Source: Sphingobacteriaceae bacterium (GTDB lineage Bacteria; Bacteroidota; Bacteroidia; Sphingobacteriales; Sphingobacteriaceae). Taken from it: DNA of 64,000 bases. This document shows, piece after piece, positions 34,565-43,464 of this stretch. The translations under genes and the position numbers were made by a program. The notes below the pieces were generated by a model that did not search any database, had not been told where the DNA came from, and saw only the letters and a list, made by a program, of their open reading frames with translations. The stretch covers positions 186,001-250,000 of the forward strand of contig CAHJWG010000003.1 in NCBI GenBank assembly GCA_903642215.1, in the 5' to 3' direction. The first letter of the stretch is position 1. Each line of letters begins with the position of its first letter.

Positions 34565-34986
34565 TTACTGTGCATGCTTGCTACACTAAATACTTCTTTT
34601 ATCGCCTCTAAGTTGAGTGGTTTGGAAATGAAGTTGGCAACGGATTGATACGATTTTGCTTTATCAATATCGTTACTAAAAACAGAAGATGACAAGATGT
34701 AAATTGTAAGTTTTTTATCGATATCTAAATTTAAATTTTTATACGCTTCCAAAAATTCCCAACCGTTCATAATAGGCATGTTAATATCCAGTAAAATATA
34801 ATCGGGTATATTATCCGAAAAATTTTGAAGGAGTTCTTTTAAACGTTCTATAGCTAAAAGGCCGTTTAAAAACGTAGAAATAACTGCATCCGGATAAGCC
34901 TTTCTAATCAGTTTAACGGTGATGAAATTATTAATTTCATCATCATCAACCAACATAATATTAACAGGCTTTTGACTTACACTCAT
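34561..34986 (-). CDS. Single-domain response regulator
   Basis: The 141-residue receiver domain from ATG 34986 has the acidic pair VDDDE (about 13-17), the phosphoacceptor Asp in ILLDINMPIMNG (about residue 65), the Thr/Ser switch in LSSSV and Lys in SKPLN. No output domain is present, so it works as a phospho-relay or CheY-type element with an unseen histidine kinase. The dispersed word near its C-terminus (34589) reads EAIKEVF. A longer frame to 35031 is possible. Confidence 0.9.
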   Translation of the reverse strand: MSVSQKPVNIMLVDDDEINNFITVKLIRKAYPDAVISTFLNGLLAIERLKELLQNFSDNIPDYILLDINMPIMNGWEFLEAYKNLNLDIDKKLTIYILSSSVFSNDIDKAKSYQSVANFISKPLNLEAIKEVFSVASMHSN

Positions 34987-35215
34987 GAAAGTTTTTACGA
35001 AAGGTGATATAGTAAAGTTGTGTTCATTCATAATAAATTTTTACAGCACCGTTTATACTTAAAACAACAGCTGCTGAAATAAAAATTTTCTTCAATCTCA
35101 AACAACCTTAATCCAGAGATTAAAAAATTATTTTTTAAAACACTATTTACGATAACGTTGTGTAAGCAGTTTTCGCAAGCTGCTTTTTAAATTAATCTTT
35201 TCTATAAGCCTGTTG

Positions 35216-38107
35216 CTACTCAGTTAAATTTTCTTCAAAAGCATAACTTTCTAAAGGCGGGCAAGTACAAATTAAGGTTCTGTCGCCATGTGTATCGTTA
35301 ACCCGGCCAACCGATGGCCAAAATTTAAATGCCGAAACATAAGGCAGCGGGAACGCCGCTTTTTGCCGCGTGTAAGGATGCTCCCACTCATTGCCGGTAA
35401 TTACGGCAGCAGTATGCGGTGCATTTTTTAGGGGATTATTTAGCTTGTCTGACACACCTTTTTCCACATCTTCAATTTCGTTGCGGATGGAAATCATGGC
35501 ATCGCAAAAACGATCCAGTTCGTGCTTCGGTTCTGATTCTGTAGGTTCTACCATTACCGTTCCGGCAACCGGGAAAGAAACGGTTGGCGCATGGAAACCG
35601 TAATCCATCAATCGTTTGGCAATATCAGTTACTTCAATACCGAAGTTTTTAAAGGCACGGCAATCCAGAATCATTTCGTGTGCACAACGTCCGTTTGCGC
35701 CGGCATATAAAACCGGGAAATGTTTTTCTAATCGTGATTTGATATAATTAGCATTTAAAATGGCATAACGTGTTGCATCCGTTAAACCTTCGCTGCCCAT
35801 CATGGCAATATAAGCATGAGAAATTAATAAGATCGAAGCAGAACCCCAAGGCGCAGCAGAAACCGCCGGAATCGATTTTCCCTGCTCAATGTCCACCATG
35901 GCATGGCCTGGTAAAAACTGAACCAAGTGTTTGGCAACACCAATCGGGCCCATGCCCGGACCACCTCCGCCATGCGGAATACAAAAGGTTTTATGCAGAT
36001 TTAAGTGGCAAACATCGGCACCAATAGCAGCCGGACTGGTTAGCCCAACCTGTGCGTTCATGTTGGCACCGTCCATGTAAACTTGCCCGCCATGCTGATG
36101 GATGATATCACAAATCTCGATAATTGATTCTTCAAAAACGCCGTGCGTTGACGGATAAGTTACCATCAAGCAAGAAAGATCATTACTGTATTGTTCTGCT
36201 TTTGCTTTCAAATCAGCAACATCAATATTCCCGTTATCGTCACATTTTACCACGATAATTTTCATGCCCGCCATTGCTGCTGAAGCCGGATTGGTGCCGT
36301 GTGCAGATGAAGGAATTAAAGCAATATTACGATGCGCATCACCGTTAGCGAGATGATACGCGCGGATAACCAGCAAACCGGCATATTCACCTTGGGCACC
36401 GGCGTTTGGTTGTAAACTCATTGCTGCAAAACCGGTAATTTCGCTTAGCCAAGTGTTCAATTCATCAAAAATCTGCATGTAACCGCCAACCTGATCGGTG
36501 GGTGCAAACGGGTGCATTTTACTGAATTCCGGCCAGGTAACCGGCACCATTTCGGTTGTTGCATTCAGTTTCATGGTGCAGGAACCAAGTGCAATCATAG
36601 AATGGCAAAGCGATAAATCCTTCGCTTCCAGTGATTTAATGTAACGCAGCATTTCGTGTTCAGAATGATGCGAGTTGAAAACCTGATGATTTAAAAACGC
36701 AGAAGTACGTTGCAAATCCGCAGGAACCGGCGATTGCAATGCTGTTTTTATCGATTCAAAATCAACATCAGCCAGCGTTTTGCCTTTCGCTTTCGCAAAA
36801 ATTTTAACGATGGTTTGGATGTCTTCTACAGAAGTAGTTTCATCCACCGAAATAGAAACCAAAGAATTTTTATAATAAAAATTCATTTCCTGATTCAACG
36901 CTTCTGCATGAATTGTATTTGCAACTTGCCCGGTATCAAAAGTTAAGGTATCAAAATAAGTCTCATTTTGCTGCGGATAACTTAAAGATTTAAGCGAATC
37001 TGACAGTAAAACCGATAAACCGTGAATCCGTTCGGCAATCAGCTTTAAGCCTTTTGAACTATGATACGCCGCGTACATGCCGGCCATAATGGCAAGCAAA
37101 GCCTGCGCCGTGCAAATATTTGAGGTAGCCTTATCTCTGCGGATGTGCTGCTCGCGGGTTTGCAAAGCCATGCGCAAAGCATAATTGCCTGCATTATCAA
37201 TGGTTACACCGATAATCCGTCCGGGAATACTTCTTTTATAGGCATCTTTTGTGGCAAAAAAAGCAGCGTGCGGGCCACCGAAACCCATCGGCACACCAAA
37301 ACGCTGCGTAGAACCCACCACCACATCTGCGCCCCATTCGCCCGGCGGCGTTAGCAAAACTAAGCTCATTAAATCTGCAACAACCGTTAATTTGATGTTT
37401 TTTTGGTGGAGAGAATCAGCAAAATTGCGGTAATCGTAAACTTCGCCGTTGGAAGCAGGATATTGAACGATGGCACCAAAAAAACTGTCGTCTAAGTCTA
37501 CTATTTGATGATTGCCAATCACCAGTTCCAAATCCAGCGGCTGCGAACGTGTTTTTAAAATATCGATGGTTTGCGGGAAAACCTCCTCAGAAACAAAAAA
37601 CTTTTTGGCTTTGGTATTTTTACGCAGTGAATATTGCATAAACATCGCTTCGGCAGCCGCCGTTCCTTCATCCAGCAAAGAAGCATTGGCAATTTCCATC
37701 CCGGTTAAATCGATCACCATCGTTTGGAAATTTAGCAAAGCCTGCAAACGACCTTGCGCAATTTCAGCTTGATACGGCGTATATTGCGTGTACCAGCCAG
37801 GATTTTCCAAAATATTGCGTTGAATAACGCCCGGAACGATCACATCGTAATAACCTTTTCCGATGTAAGATTTAAAAACTTTATTTTTGAAAGCTGTAGT
37901 TTTGAGATTATTCAGGTAATCGAACTCGCTTTTTGCAGCCGGCAGATTGAGTGGTTTTTTAAGCTGAATAGCTGCCGGAATAGTTTGATTGATTAGCTGA
38001 TCGATAGAATCTACACCAATTTTTTGCAGCATTTCAACCGTATCTGTTTGATCGGGAGCAATATGTCTGTTCTGAAATTTTTCCTGGTAATCGATATTTA
38101 ACTTCAT
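35216..38107 (-). CDS. gcvP: Glycine dehydrogenase (decarboxylating), GcvP
   Basis: The 963-residue P-protein of the glycine cleavage system decarboxylates glycine with PLP and passes the aminomethyl group to the H-protein. The two halves are fused as in most GcvP. The PLP-binding lysine is in [20 protein letters not shown] (about 685-704), and SCTMKLN is also present. ATG 38107 gives [18 protein letters not shown]. The longer frame to 38194 lacks the family start. gcvT and gcvH are elsewhere. It holds two dispersed words, read as Y-K-R-S-I (37226) and in another frame (36738). Confidence 0.96.
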   Translation of the reverse strand: MKLNIDYQEKFQNRHIAPDQTDTVEMLQKIGVDSIDQLINQTIPAAIQLKKPLNLPAAKSEFDYLNNLKTTAFKNKVFKSYIGKGYYDVIVPGVIQRNILENPGWYTQYTPYQAEIAQGRLQALLNFQTMVIDLTGMEIANASLLDEGTAAAEAMFMQYSLRKNTKAKKFFVSEEVFPQTIDILKTRSQPLDLELVIGNHQIVDLDDSFFGAIVQYPASNGEVYDYRNFADSLHQKNIKLTVVADLMSLVLLTPPGEWGADVVVGSTQRFGVPMGFGGPHAAFFATKDAYKRSIPGRIIGVTIDNAGNYALRMALQTREQHIRRDKATSNICTAQALLAIMAGMYAAYHSSKGLKLIAERIHGLSVLLSDSLKSLSYPQQNETYFDTLTFDTGQVANTIHAEALNQEMNFYYKNSLVSISVDETTSVEDIQTIVKIFAKAKGKTLADVDFESIKTALQSPVPADLQRTSAFLNHQVFNSHHSEHEMLRYIKSLEAKDLSLCHSMIALGSCTMKLNATTEMVPVTWPEFSKMHPFAPTDQVGGYMQIFDELNTWLSEITGFAAMSLQPNAGAQGEYAGLLVIRAYHLANGDAHRNIALIPSSAHGTNPASAAMAGMKIIVVKCDDNGNIDVADLKAKAEQYSNDLSCLMVTYPSTHGVFEESIIEICDIIHQHGGQVYMDGANMNAQVGLTSPAAIGADVCHLNLHKTFCIPHGGGGPGMGPIGVAKHLVQFLPGHAMVDIEQGKSIPAVSAAPWGSASILLISHAYIAMMGSEGLTDATRYAILNANYIKSRLEKHFPVLYAGANGRCAHEMILDCRAFKNFGIEVTDIAKRLMDYGFHAPTVSFPVAGTVMVEPTESEPKHELDRFCDAMISIRNEIEDVEKGVSDKLNNPLKNAPHTAAVITGNEWEHPYTRQKAAFPLPYVSAFKFWPSVGRVNDTHGDRTLICTCPPLESYAFEENLTE

Positions 38108-38201
38108 GTAGCTGGATGAAATGAAGGCGCAAAGGTATAGTTTTACCTTTTCTCGATCAACGTTTTGCGCAATCGTTACAGGAGCTTTACACAATAATTT
38201 T

Positions 38202-38219
38202 GGATGCTGTTTTTACATT
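38202..38219. repeat. Dispersed word, intergenic
   Basis: GGATGCTGTTTTTACATT lies between gcvP and the aquaporin stop, upstream of the gcvP start. It is a type-2 word with ACA in place of ATC. Confidence 0.5.
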
Positions 38220-38264
38220 ACTTTTTTAAGCAGATGAAGCGTAATTTCTCCGCAGAAAACCTGA

Positions 38265-38942
38265 TTATTTTAGTTTGAATCTGAATTTCCAAACAATTGC
38301 CGCCAAAAAAGCACCGATAAAAGGAGCAAGCAAATAAATCCACAAATGCTGCAGCTGACCGGAAACCATTGCCGGAGCCAATGATCGCGCCGGATTCATG
38401 GAAGCACCGCAGATCGGACCGGCAAAATAAGCTTCCAGTCCAACTACCAAACCAATTAAAACCGCGGCCCATTTTTTGATTTTAGGCGAGGCATGATCCA
38501 GCAATAAAACAATCAGAATCAGTAAAAACGTGAGGAAAATTTCGAGTAAAAAAGATTGCATTTCGCTTCCGGCAGGCAATGTTCCGCCTAAAAACTGATT
38601 TCGAGGGAACAAAAAATGCAAGGTAAAAGAAGCACTGAGCGCGCCGGCCGTTTGGAAAATGGTGTACAAAACCGCATCCCGGTACGTGTGCTTTTTAAGC
38701 CAGGCAAACGTAAATGATACTGCCGGATTCATGTTTGCGCCAGACGTTTTGCCGAAAGCGTAGATCATCAGCGTAACAATCACCCCAAAAGCGAACGCAC
38801 CACTGCCGTTAAAAAGCATGCCCGGAAACTGCTGGTTAACAACAACGGTGCCGGTACCAAAAATCATCAATCCGTAAGTTGCAAAAAACTCGGCTAAGTA
38901 TTTTTTAAGCTGATGTTTTGCTGCCAGATTTAAGCCAGACAA
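38265..38942 (-). CDS. Aquaporin (MIP family)
   Basis: The 225-residue channel has six hydrophobic helices and two NPA boxes, [10 protein letters not shown] (about 69-78) and [13 protein letters not shown] (about 178-190). The Arg after the second NPA is the selectivity-filter Arg. Residues near the filter look like an AqpZ-type water channel, but glycerol or other small solute transport is not excluded. Its start overlaps the 3' end of pdxJ by 13 bp, so it is translated from the pdxJ message. Confidence 0.93.
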   Translation of the reverse strand: MSGLNLAAKHQLKKYLAEFFATYGLMIFGTGTVVVNQQFPGMLFNGSGAFAFGVIVTLMIYAFGKTSGANMNPAVSFTFAWLKKHTYRDAVLYTIFQTAGALSASFTLHFLFPRNQFLGGTLPAGSEMQSFLLEIFLTFLLILIVLLLDHASPKIKKWAAVLIGLVVGLEAYFAGPICGASMNPARSLAPAMVSGQLQHLWIYLLAPFIGAFLAAIVWKFRFKLK

Positions 38943-39646
38943 CGCAGATACATTTGTACCGTGTTCTCCAAACCTAAGTACAAAGCATCTGCAATTAAGG
39001 CGTGGCCGATGCTTACTTCCAGCAAACCGGGAATATTTTGGGCAAAGTATTTTAAGTTGTGCAAATCCAGATCGTGGCCGGCGTTTAAACCCAAACCTAA
39101 CTCCACCGCCTTTTCGGCAGCTTTTAGGTAAGGCGCAACGGCTTGTTCTTTATTTTGATGAAAGCCGGAGGCATAAGCTTCGGTGTACAATTCAATACGA
39201 TCTGTTCCGGTGGTTGCGGCAGCTTCTACCATTTCCACATTAGGATCAACAAAAATGGAAACGCGGATATTTTCAGCCTTAAAAACAGTAATAATTTTTT
39301 TGAGATAATCCTGGTTTTTAATCGTGTCCCAGCCGTGGTTGGAAGTAATCTGACCTAAAACATCCGGCACCAAAGTAACCTGCGCCGGCTGGTTGGCCAG
39401 CACCAAATCAACAAATTTCTGTTCCTTGCAATTGCCTTCAATATTGAATTCGGTAGCAATTACTTTTTTTAGGTCGAACACATCCTGATAACGAATATGC
39501 CGTTCATCCGGCCGCGGATGTACCGTGATTCCTTCGGCACCGAAACGTTCGCAATCCAATGCAACTTTTACCAGATCAGGATTATTGCCGCCGCGCGAAT
39601 TCCGCAGCGTCGCTATTTTGTTAATATTAACCGATAAATGCGTCAT
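38930..39646 (-). CDS. pdxJ: Pyridoxine 5'-phosphate synthase
   Basis: The 238-residue enzyme condenses 1-deoxyxylulose 5-phosphate with 3-amino-2-oxopropyl phosphate, the last ring-closing step of DXP-dependent vitamin B6 synthesis. Family motifs include [29 protein letters not shown], and the phosphate-binding [12 protein letters not shown] at the C-terminus. ATG 39646 starts [10 protein letters not shown], and the 18-residue upstream extension is unlikely. It overlaps the aquaporin gene by 13 bp. Two dispersed words face each other in its upstream region. Confidence 0.95.
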   Translation of the reverse strand: MTHLSVNINKIATLRNSRGGNNPDLVKVALDCERFGAEGITVHPRPDERHIRYQDVFDLKKVIATEFNIEGNCKEQKFVDLVLANQPAQVTLVPDVLGQITSNHGWDTIKNQDYLKKIITVFKAENIRVSIFVDPNVEMVEAAATTGTDRIELYTEAYASGFHQNKEQAVAPYLKAAEKAVELGLGLNAGHDLDLHNLKYFAQNIPGLLEVSIGHALIADALYLGLENTVQMYLRCLA

Positions 39647-39681
39647 ACAGGTAAAAGTAGGGATTTGGGGAAGATGTTTGC

Positions 39682-39731
39682 GGGATGCTGTTTTTATCAC
39701 CCTAATTTTTTACCGATAAAAGAAGCATCGG
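39682..39731. repeat. Dispersed words as an inverted pair upstream of pdxJ
   Basis: GGGATGCTGTTTTTATCACC (39682-39701, type 2) faces TTACCGATAAAAGAAGCATC (39710-39729, type 1). The pair lies between pdxJ and the stop of the MG2/plug gene, so it may end the latter's transcript. Confidence 0.65.
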
Positions 39732-39770
39732 CCCAAATTTCAACATGTAAGAATCAATATTCAAACTTAA

Positions 39771-42155
39771 TTACTTGGTACTTGCACTATAATTCTGCTT
39801 CACTTCAAACTTAAAATATTGGCTCGTTACCTCGCCGTTGGCTGTAATTCCCTGCATCACGCCTACATAATTTCCTACTTTATCAGAGGTATAGAAAGTT
39901 AAATTTGCTTTTCCGTTTTGATCTGTAATTGTTGACGGCGACCAATAAAGTACGTTCCTAAAATCAGGCAATCTTGCAGCAATTTCTTCTTTAGTTTGAT
40001 AAACGGGCGAATAAAATTTGCGCTCCAATTGCATGCCTTCGTAATCAACCACCACTGCTTTTGGGTCAATTTCATATCCGCCCAAATCACCTTTGTAAGT
40101 TGTAAAGTTTAGGATGCCTTGCAATTCTGCGGACTGCCAGAAATATCCGTTTTTAACCAATTCAATTTTTCTCACTTTCAACGGATCAAATGCTATCAGT
40201 TTGTTCATATCAAAAACCGGAATGCCATCCAGAAGAATGGTTGGCTGCCCTTCTAAAAAACTCCTTTCTCCGATAATTTTTAAACGAAAATTCTTTTGCT
40301 GTTTTGTTACAACTACAGATTTTATGTATTCCCGTAGCACTTCTTCCATCGTTGTAAATCGTGTGTAATTATCTAATAAATATGATGTATGCAGCTTTCC
40401 GAAAAATTCGCTGCTATCAATTTTAGGATCAAAAAACTGCTTTAACTGACGATTGGAATATATGTTTTGAACTTGCATATCTATCGTTTTAGCTTCCAAA
40501 TCACTTTTCATTTCTTCGGATAAACTTAAACCTTGCAAAGTATTCGCTGCATACTTTTCATAAAAAGGGTTCAATATTTCAATATGAAAAGTACTGTCTT
40601 CCTTTTCATTTGTCTGAACAATAATTTCTCCCGAACCATAAAAATTGTTTGTATTGAAATGCAAGATACCGGCAGAATCACTTTTGGAAATGTAAAATTG
40701 TACGCGTTTGCCCGGAACAGAAAGATAACAAGTTACATCCTTTGCGGGCTGATTGCTAACCATATTCGTCAGCTTTGCATTTACAATATGTCCCTCGTAT
40801 TCGGGTAAAAATGTAAAAGATGGTTTTTGATTTTTTAGCACTTCATTCCAATTGAAACTGCTCCAACCTTGGGTAAGCATTAAATCATCAGCAGCTTCTT
40901 TTAACAAGGAATCTTTGCTGTTAAAATAGTAATCGGGCGATTCTACATGGCCTCTAAGTTCTGATGTTAGCTCCAGGTAATTTACAATATTAATCGGGTC
41001 AATATCCTGGAAAGAGTCTGTTTGATAAACCGATGTAGAAAAATCAACTGCAAGCGGTTTCCCCAAACGATCTTTTGCATTTACATCAATATTAATTTTT
41101 TTTCGCAAATCATATTGTAGCTGATCGGGAAGCACATTTAGGAAAACATTTTGTGTGGGTTGTTTAAAATACAAACGTTCGCAAACAGGTGTTTTTTCAC
41201 TGTTAAAAACAGTAAGATGCGTAATGCCGTCACCAAGTAAATCCTTGCTAATTAAAAAACTGGCACTTCCGTTAACCAAGTGCGCGCCTTGTACAGATTT
41301 GGAAACGTTTTTTGCAGAAACAAGTAAAAATACTTCGCTTCCTGTTATATTACTTACCACATCAACTTGCAGCTGTTTTTCATTGTCTTTCATTTCCATC
41401 ACATAACCCGACTGATGAATTTCGGGTAAACTTGTAACTATGGATTTATTTTCCGTGGAGATATTAACTACAGCCCGATATTTATTTTTAAGATTTGGCA
41501 TAAACTTAAAAGTTCCCATCCCAAACTTTAAAGGTTTAAATTTTACCAAAGTATCGTTATTTTGATTGATTACGGCGCCTTTAAAATTTACGCTTTTACC
41601 ATATCCATCAACTACTTTAAATGCAACTTTGCTTGTTAAACCATCCACCAAATTTCCTCCCTCGGGGAAAAATTGTATATCATAAACAGGTTTTGGTTTG
41701 GATAGATTTGTTACGGGCGACAACAAAGGATTGAGGATGGTAAGGTCTTTTTCAAAAAATCCGTTCACGCTAAAATTCTTCATCCAGTTGGTATACGCCC
41801 GAAGTTTATAATTACCGCTTGCTAACGAAACCGGTATATAAAATGAACCAGCAGAATTACCTTTTAAAGCAATTTTAGCTTGCATAACCGGGGTTTGCTT
41901 ATCATCCAAAACTTCAATATAAGCTACCTTACTTAGCTGTAAAGGCTTGTTGTTACTTGCGTTAACATTGTAAACTTTAAACCACAAGATTTCACCTGTT
42001 AAATATTTACTTTTGTCGGTGTGTACAAACAGTTTTTCCTGTAAAATATTTTGCTGATAAATCTCAAATTGGTTTTGAATTGTAGTTGTGTTTTGTGCAT
42101 TACTATTGGATGAAAGCAATAGTAAAATTATAAAACCGGATAAAATATTTTTCAT
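39771..42155 (-). CDS. Large exported protein with MG2-like and plug-like domains
   Basis: The 794-residue protein has a signal peptide (1-20, ending SNAQ). The N-terminal part has an alpha-2-macroglobulin MG2-like segment (EKLFVHTDKSKYLTGEILWF, about 41-60, then YIPVSLASGNYKLRAYTNWM). Several beta domains follow, and near residues 615-720 a TonB-plug-like fold (PTILLDGIPVFDMNKLIAFD ... VRKIELVKNGYFW). This domain set is common in Bacteroidota beside TonB receptors, and the role is unknown. It is downstream of the DUF4249 and TonB genes after 150 bp with two dispersed words, so it may be a separate transcript of the same locus. Confidence 0.8.
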   Translation of the reverse strand: MKNILSGFIILLLLSSNSNAQNTTTIQNQFEIYQQNILQEKLFVHTDKSKYLTGEILWFKVYNVNASNNKPLQLSKVAYIEVLDDKQTPVMQAKIALKGNSAGSFYIPVSLASGNYKLRAYTNWMKNFSVNGFFEKDLTILNPLLSPVTNLSKPKPVYDIQFFPEGGNLVDGLTSKVAFKVVDGYGKSVNFKGAVINQNNDTLVKFKPLKFGMGTFKFMPNLKNKYRAVVNISTENKSIVTSLPEIHQSGYVMEMKDNEKQLQVDVVSNITGSEVFLLVSAKNVSKSVQGAHLVNGSASFLISKDLLGDGITHLTVFNSEKTPVCERLYFKQPTQNVFLNVLPDQLQYDLRKKINIDVNAKDRLGKPLAVDFSTSVYQTDSFQDIDPINIVNYLELTSELRGHVESPDYYFNSKDSLLKEAADDLMLTQGWSSFNWNEVLKNQKPSFTFLPEYEGHIVNAKLTNMVSNQPAKDVTCYLSVPGKRVQFYISKSDSAGILHFNTNNFYGSGEIIVQTNEKEDSTFHIEILNPFYEKYAANTLQGLSLSEEMKSDLEAKTIDMQVQNIYSNRQLKQFFDPKIDSSEFFGKLHTSYLLDNYTRFTTMEEVLREYIKSVVVTKQQKNFRLKIIGERSFLEGQPTILLDGIPVFDMNKLIAFDPLKVRKIELVKNGYFWQSAELQGILNFTTYKGDLGGYEIDPKAVVVDYEGMQLERKFYSPVYQTKEEIAARLPDFRNVLYWSPSTITDQNGKANLTFYTSDKVGNYVGVMQGITANGEVTSQYFKFEVKQNYSASTK

Positions 42156-42180
42156 TTCTTAAAGCAGATTAGTTTTGCTT

Positions 42181-42273
42181 TTGATACTTCTTTTATCGTA
42201 TAAAAAGCATTAAGCTTTTTCTTGTTCTAATGGATTAAGTGGCACTGATTTTTTATGGGTAAAAGAAGTATTG
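42181..42273. repeat. Two dispersed words facing each other
   Basis: TTGATACTTCTTTTATCG (42181-42198) runs into TATAAAAAGCAT. GGGTAAAAGAAGTATTG (42257-42273) faces it. Both are in the gap between the DUF4249 gene and the MG2/plug gene. Confidence 0.6.
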
Positions 42274-42305
42274 TTGTTTTATTAACATGTCTTTAATATT
42301 TTAGC

Positions 42306-43460
42306 TTATTTCCAAAAAATAGGTTTGACATTTGTTCCAAATGGCAATTTAAACCTGCAATCCACGCATTCTTTGGAGGCATATATTACACCTTTTAAAG
42401 CATCAACAGTTATAGGTATATAATCATTTTTTGCAAATATATTTTTAAGACGTTGATCATAATCTTTTGACCCAAAAAATATTGTATCCGGTTTACAGAC
42501 AACAGAATCAAGAGGAGGAACATAATAAGGCGTGTTCAAGGCAATATTATGATGATCTATAAATATTCGATGCGATTTAACTGTAGAAACGCTGATATAA
42601 CCTAAAACCGGTATTTCAGAATGAGTAATACAATGGATATTACCTGTAGCAGTTGAGGGCTGGGCATCAAATATAGAACCTAAACTTTCGGTATTCTTTT
42701 TCAGGTTGTCCCAATATTCATAAGCCGCCTTTGTTAAACCATATTGATTTAACAAAAAGCTATAACCAAATGATATTTTGCCGGAAGCAGCTGCAACAAA
42801 GTTAACCGGTTGCATAGCAATAATGTCTTGTGTTAATTTTGCTGACGAACCAATTAAAACCTGCTGTGATGGTTTGGTTTTATAACATGTAAATACAAGA
42901 TCGCTTGCCGGCCTATAAATTATTTTCTCATTTAAAAACTCATAAATAGAATAATAGAAAGAAATATATGACCAGGTTTCCACAAAGCTCCAACGATAAT
43001 AACGGGTATTATTTGTTGGGTCATGCGTGTTTACATAAAACTGGATTCCGGTACTGGTTACTGTATAAGGGATGCTATCAATATCAGGTGTATTAACTGA
43101 TGCTTCATAATCCGAAGCATATTCTGTACCGTTAGCAGTTAGAATATGTAAACGGTACTTTTTAGTATTATCTAAATTTAAGGATGAAGCATATTTTCCG
43201 CTGCCAATTTCGGTTAACGGGTAACTAGCATTGTTATCGCTTTGTACAACAACTTGTGCATGAAGTTCGGGCTTTGTGTTATTGTTTAGCTTAACCGTTC
43301 TACTTATATTGATAACCGTTGAATCCGAACCAGTATTTATCAAACCTTCAACTACCAAATAATTGGTAATAGCCGTTACTGCAGGCGGAACGTATGGTTT
43401 TTTACAACTTAAGTTTATGCAAAGAAGTAATAAAAATGGAAATGCTGTTTTTATACGCAT
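42306..43460 (-). CDS. DUF4249 lipoprotein
   Basis: The 384-residue protein has a lipoprotein signal: LLLLCINLSCKKP with the lipobox Cys at about residue 19. The rest is beta-rich (YLVVEGLINTGSDSTVINISRT) and matches the DUF4249 family, whose members sit next to TonB-dependent receptors, apparently as outer-surface partners. It starts 4 bp after the receptor gene stop, so the two are one unit. A dispersed word crosses its start (43441-43463). Confidence 0.88.
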   Translation of the reverse strand: MRIKTAFPFLLLLCINLSCKKPYVPPAVTAITNYLVVEGLINTGSDSTVINISRTVKLNNNTKPELHAQVVVQSDNNASYPLTEIGSGKYASSLNLDNTKKYRLHILTANGTEYASDYEASVNTPDIDSIPYTVTSTGIQFYVNTHDPTNNTRYYRWSFVETWSYISFYYSIYEFLNEKIIYRPASDLVFTCYKTKPSQQVLIGSSAKLTQDIIAMQPVNFVAAASGKISFGYSFLLNQYGLTKAAYEYWDNLKKNTESLGSIFDAQPSTATGNIHCITHSEIPVLGYISVSTVKSHRIFIDHHNIALNTPYYVPPLDSVVCKPDTIFFGSKDYDQRLKNIFAKNDYIPITVDALKGVIYASKECVDCRFKLPFGTNVKPIFWK

Positions 43461-43464
43461 AAAT